A DNA stretch of 64,000 bases from JAYZQT01 sp964412235 (GTDB taxonomy: Bacteria; Pseudomonadota; Alphaproteobacteria; MPNO01; UBA830). The position numbers and the translations under genes were made by a program. Positions 63,566 through 64,000 of this stretch are shown in pieces. Location: contig CAYPNT010000001.1 in the NCBI GenBank assembly GCA_964412235.1, positions 62,001 through 126,000 of the forward strand, read 5' to 3'. The notes beneath the pieces were generated by a model that was given only the letters and a program-made list of their open reading frames with translations, searched no databases and was not told the origin of the DNA. The number at the start of each line of letters is the position of its first letter. The first letter of the stretch is position 1.

Positions 63566-64000
63566 TCAAAGGAACATAGTTAGGTTTTTGGCCATTAAAA
63601 CACTCTGGTCGAGCAGAATTTTCCGGCGATTGAGCATTAATTTACCGTTCACGCGTATAAGCGTATCCTCGCGTCGTCCTACGAGAAGATCAGTTTCAGT
63701 TTCGAGTCGATTACGATACACGATAAATCTGCAATTCGTGGTTAATTCGTTGTTTTCTTCAAAATTAATTATCGGCGTTGAAAGGCGGATATTGGTTACC
63801 AAATGGGAAATTCGAGAAATAGGCTCATCCGCCCAATGCACCCCCGTTTGAATTTGTCGTACTCGCTTGGTGAGGGTTATTTTATCGTCGTGAAACCATG
63901 CAATATCGTTTTCCGCGGTCGTCTCTTTATCCTGATCTTCAAACGACACATTTTTGCGCATTGGCATCCAATACACGATGTTGTCGGTCAAAAGGTCCAG
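63566..64000 (-). CDS. Ring-hydroxylating dioxygenase beta subunit, partial (start lies beyond the window)
   Basis: 145 codons of a SnoaL-like ring-hydroxylating dioxygenase small subunit; the N-terminus is cut off by the window edge. The remaining start reads LDLLTDNIVYWMPMRKN, the segment that in such subunits follows an N-terminal helix. ISHLVTNIRL and CRFIVYRNRLETETDLLVGRREDTL are the typical beta-subunit strands. The catalytic alpha subunit should lie outside, past 64000. No alternative start is needed, so the internal TTG at 63991 is not used. Confidence 0.85.
   Translation of the reverse strand: MDLLTDNIVYWMPMRKNVSFEDQDKETTAENDIAWFHDDKITLTKRVRQIQTGVHWADEPISRISHLVTNIRLSTPIINFEENNELTTNCRFIVYRNRLETETDLLVGRREDTLIRVNGKLMLNRRKILLDQSVLMAKNLTMFL

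Overview
The window reads as a chromosomal piece of an alphaproteobacterium, most likely a marine or aquatic Rhodospirillales-like lineage. The main evidence is the block tsaD / hemC / hemD-Mic60 / HemY (with a C-terminal zinc ribbon), the rsmB-rpe-heparinase-purH neighbourhood, gpsA plus an EVE-domain protein, and several catabolic families common in such genomes. Base composition looks moderate, coding density is high and no insertion sequence, phage or CRISPR is visible. A run of 100 N (32096-32195) is flanked by an identical 55-bp sequence, so the window is a draft scaffold and this gap is probably artificial.

Layout. 1-10 kb: end of a cupin gene, an MFS transporter, purH, a CapD/WbpM-like nucleotide-sugar dehydratase, a phosphoglycolate phosphatase-like HAD protein, heparinase II/III, rpe and rsmB. 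10-21 kb: a minus-strand run tsaD, cupin, hydrolase, gpsA, EVE, Rieske, acs, diverging from a plus-strand run hemC, hemD-Mic60 fusion, hemY. A tRNA-Thr(CGT) follows. Between rsmB and acs lies what looks like a broken SDHAF4 (DUF1674) gene.

21.6-32 kb: acyl-CoA and ring-fission type catabolism (MetE-core protein, MFS, arylformamidase-like and enol-lactonase-like hydrolases, enoyl-CoA hydratase, 3-oxoadipyl-CoA-type thiolase, amidohydrolase, ornithine cyclodeaminase family, FAS1-like hydratase) and a PduO-type cobalamin adenosyltransferase. 32-46 kb: a MarR regulator, two tandem AEC carriers, a rhomboid protease, SDR, RidA, a VanA-like Rieske oxygenase, two tandem SBF-like carriers, then a UbiD decarboxylase with two cupins, an AA_synth protein and a TAXI-type TRAP transporter. 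This last part looks like uptake and decarboxylation of an organic, probably aromatic, acid.

46-64 kb: MarR, a luciferase-like monooxygenase, a sugar epimerase, gentisate 1,2-dioxygenase, and a long minus-strand operon (57.2 to 50.1 kb) of a CoxL-type molybdenum hydroxylase, pyrE, a 2Fe-2S/flavin reductase, an SDR, a short PaaA-like diiron oxygenase, an unrecognised 188-residue protein, a hotdog thioesterase and MarR. With the aryl-CoA ligase at 60.9-62.3 kb this suggests a CoA-thioester route that hydroxylates an aromatic acid with a reduced, PaaA-like oxygenase, releases gentisate by thioesterase and cleaves it. This is the best candidate for an undescribed system here. The housekeeping trio dapF-mtaB-ftsY sits between. 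The window ends inside the beta subunit of a ring-hydroxylating dioxygenase.
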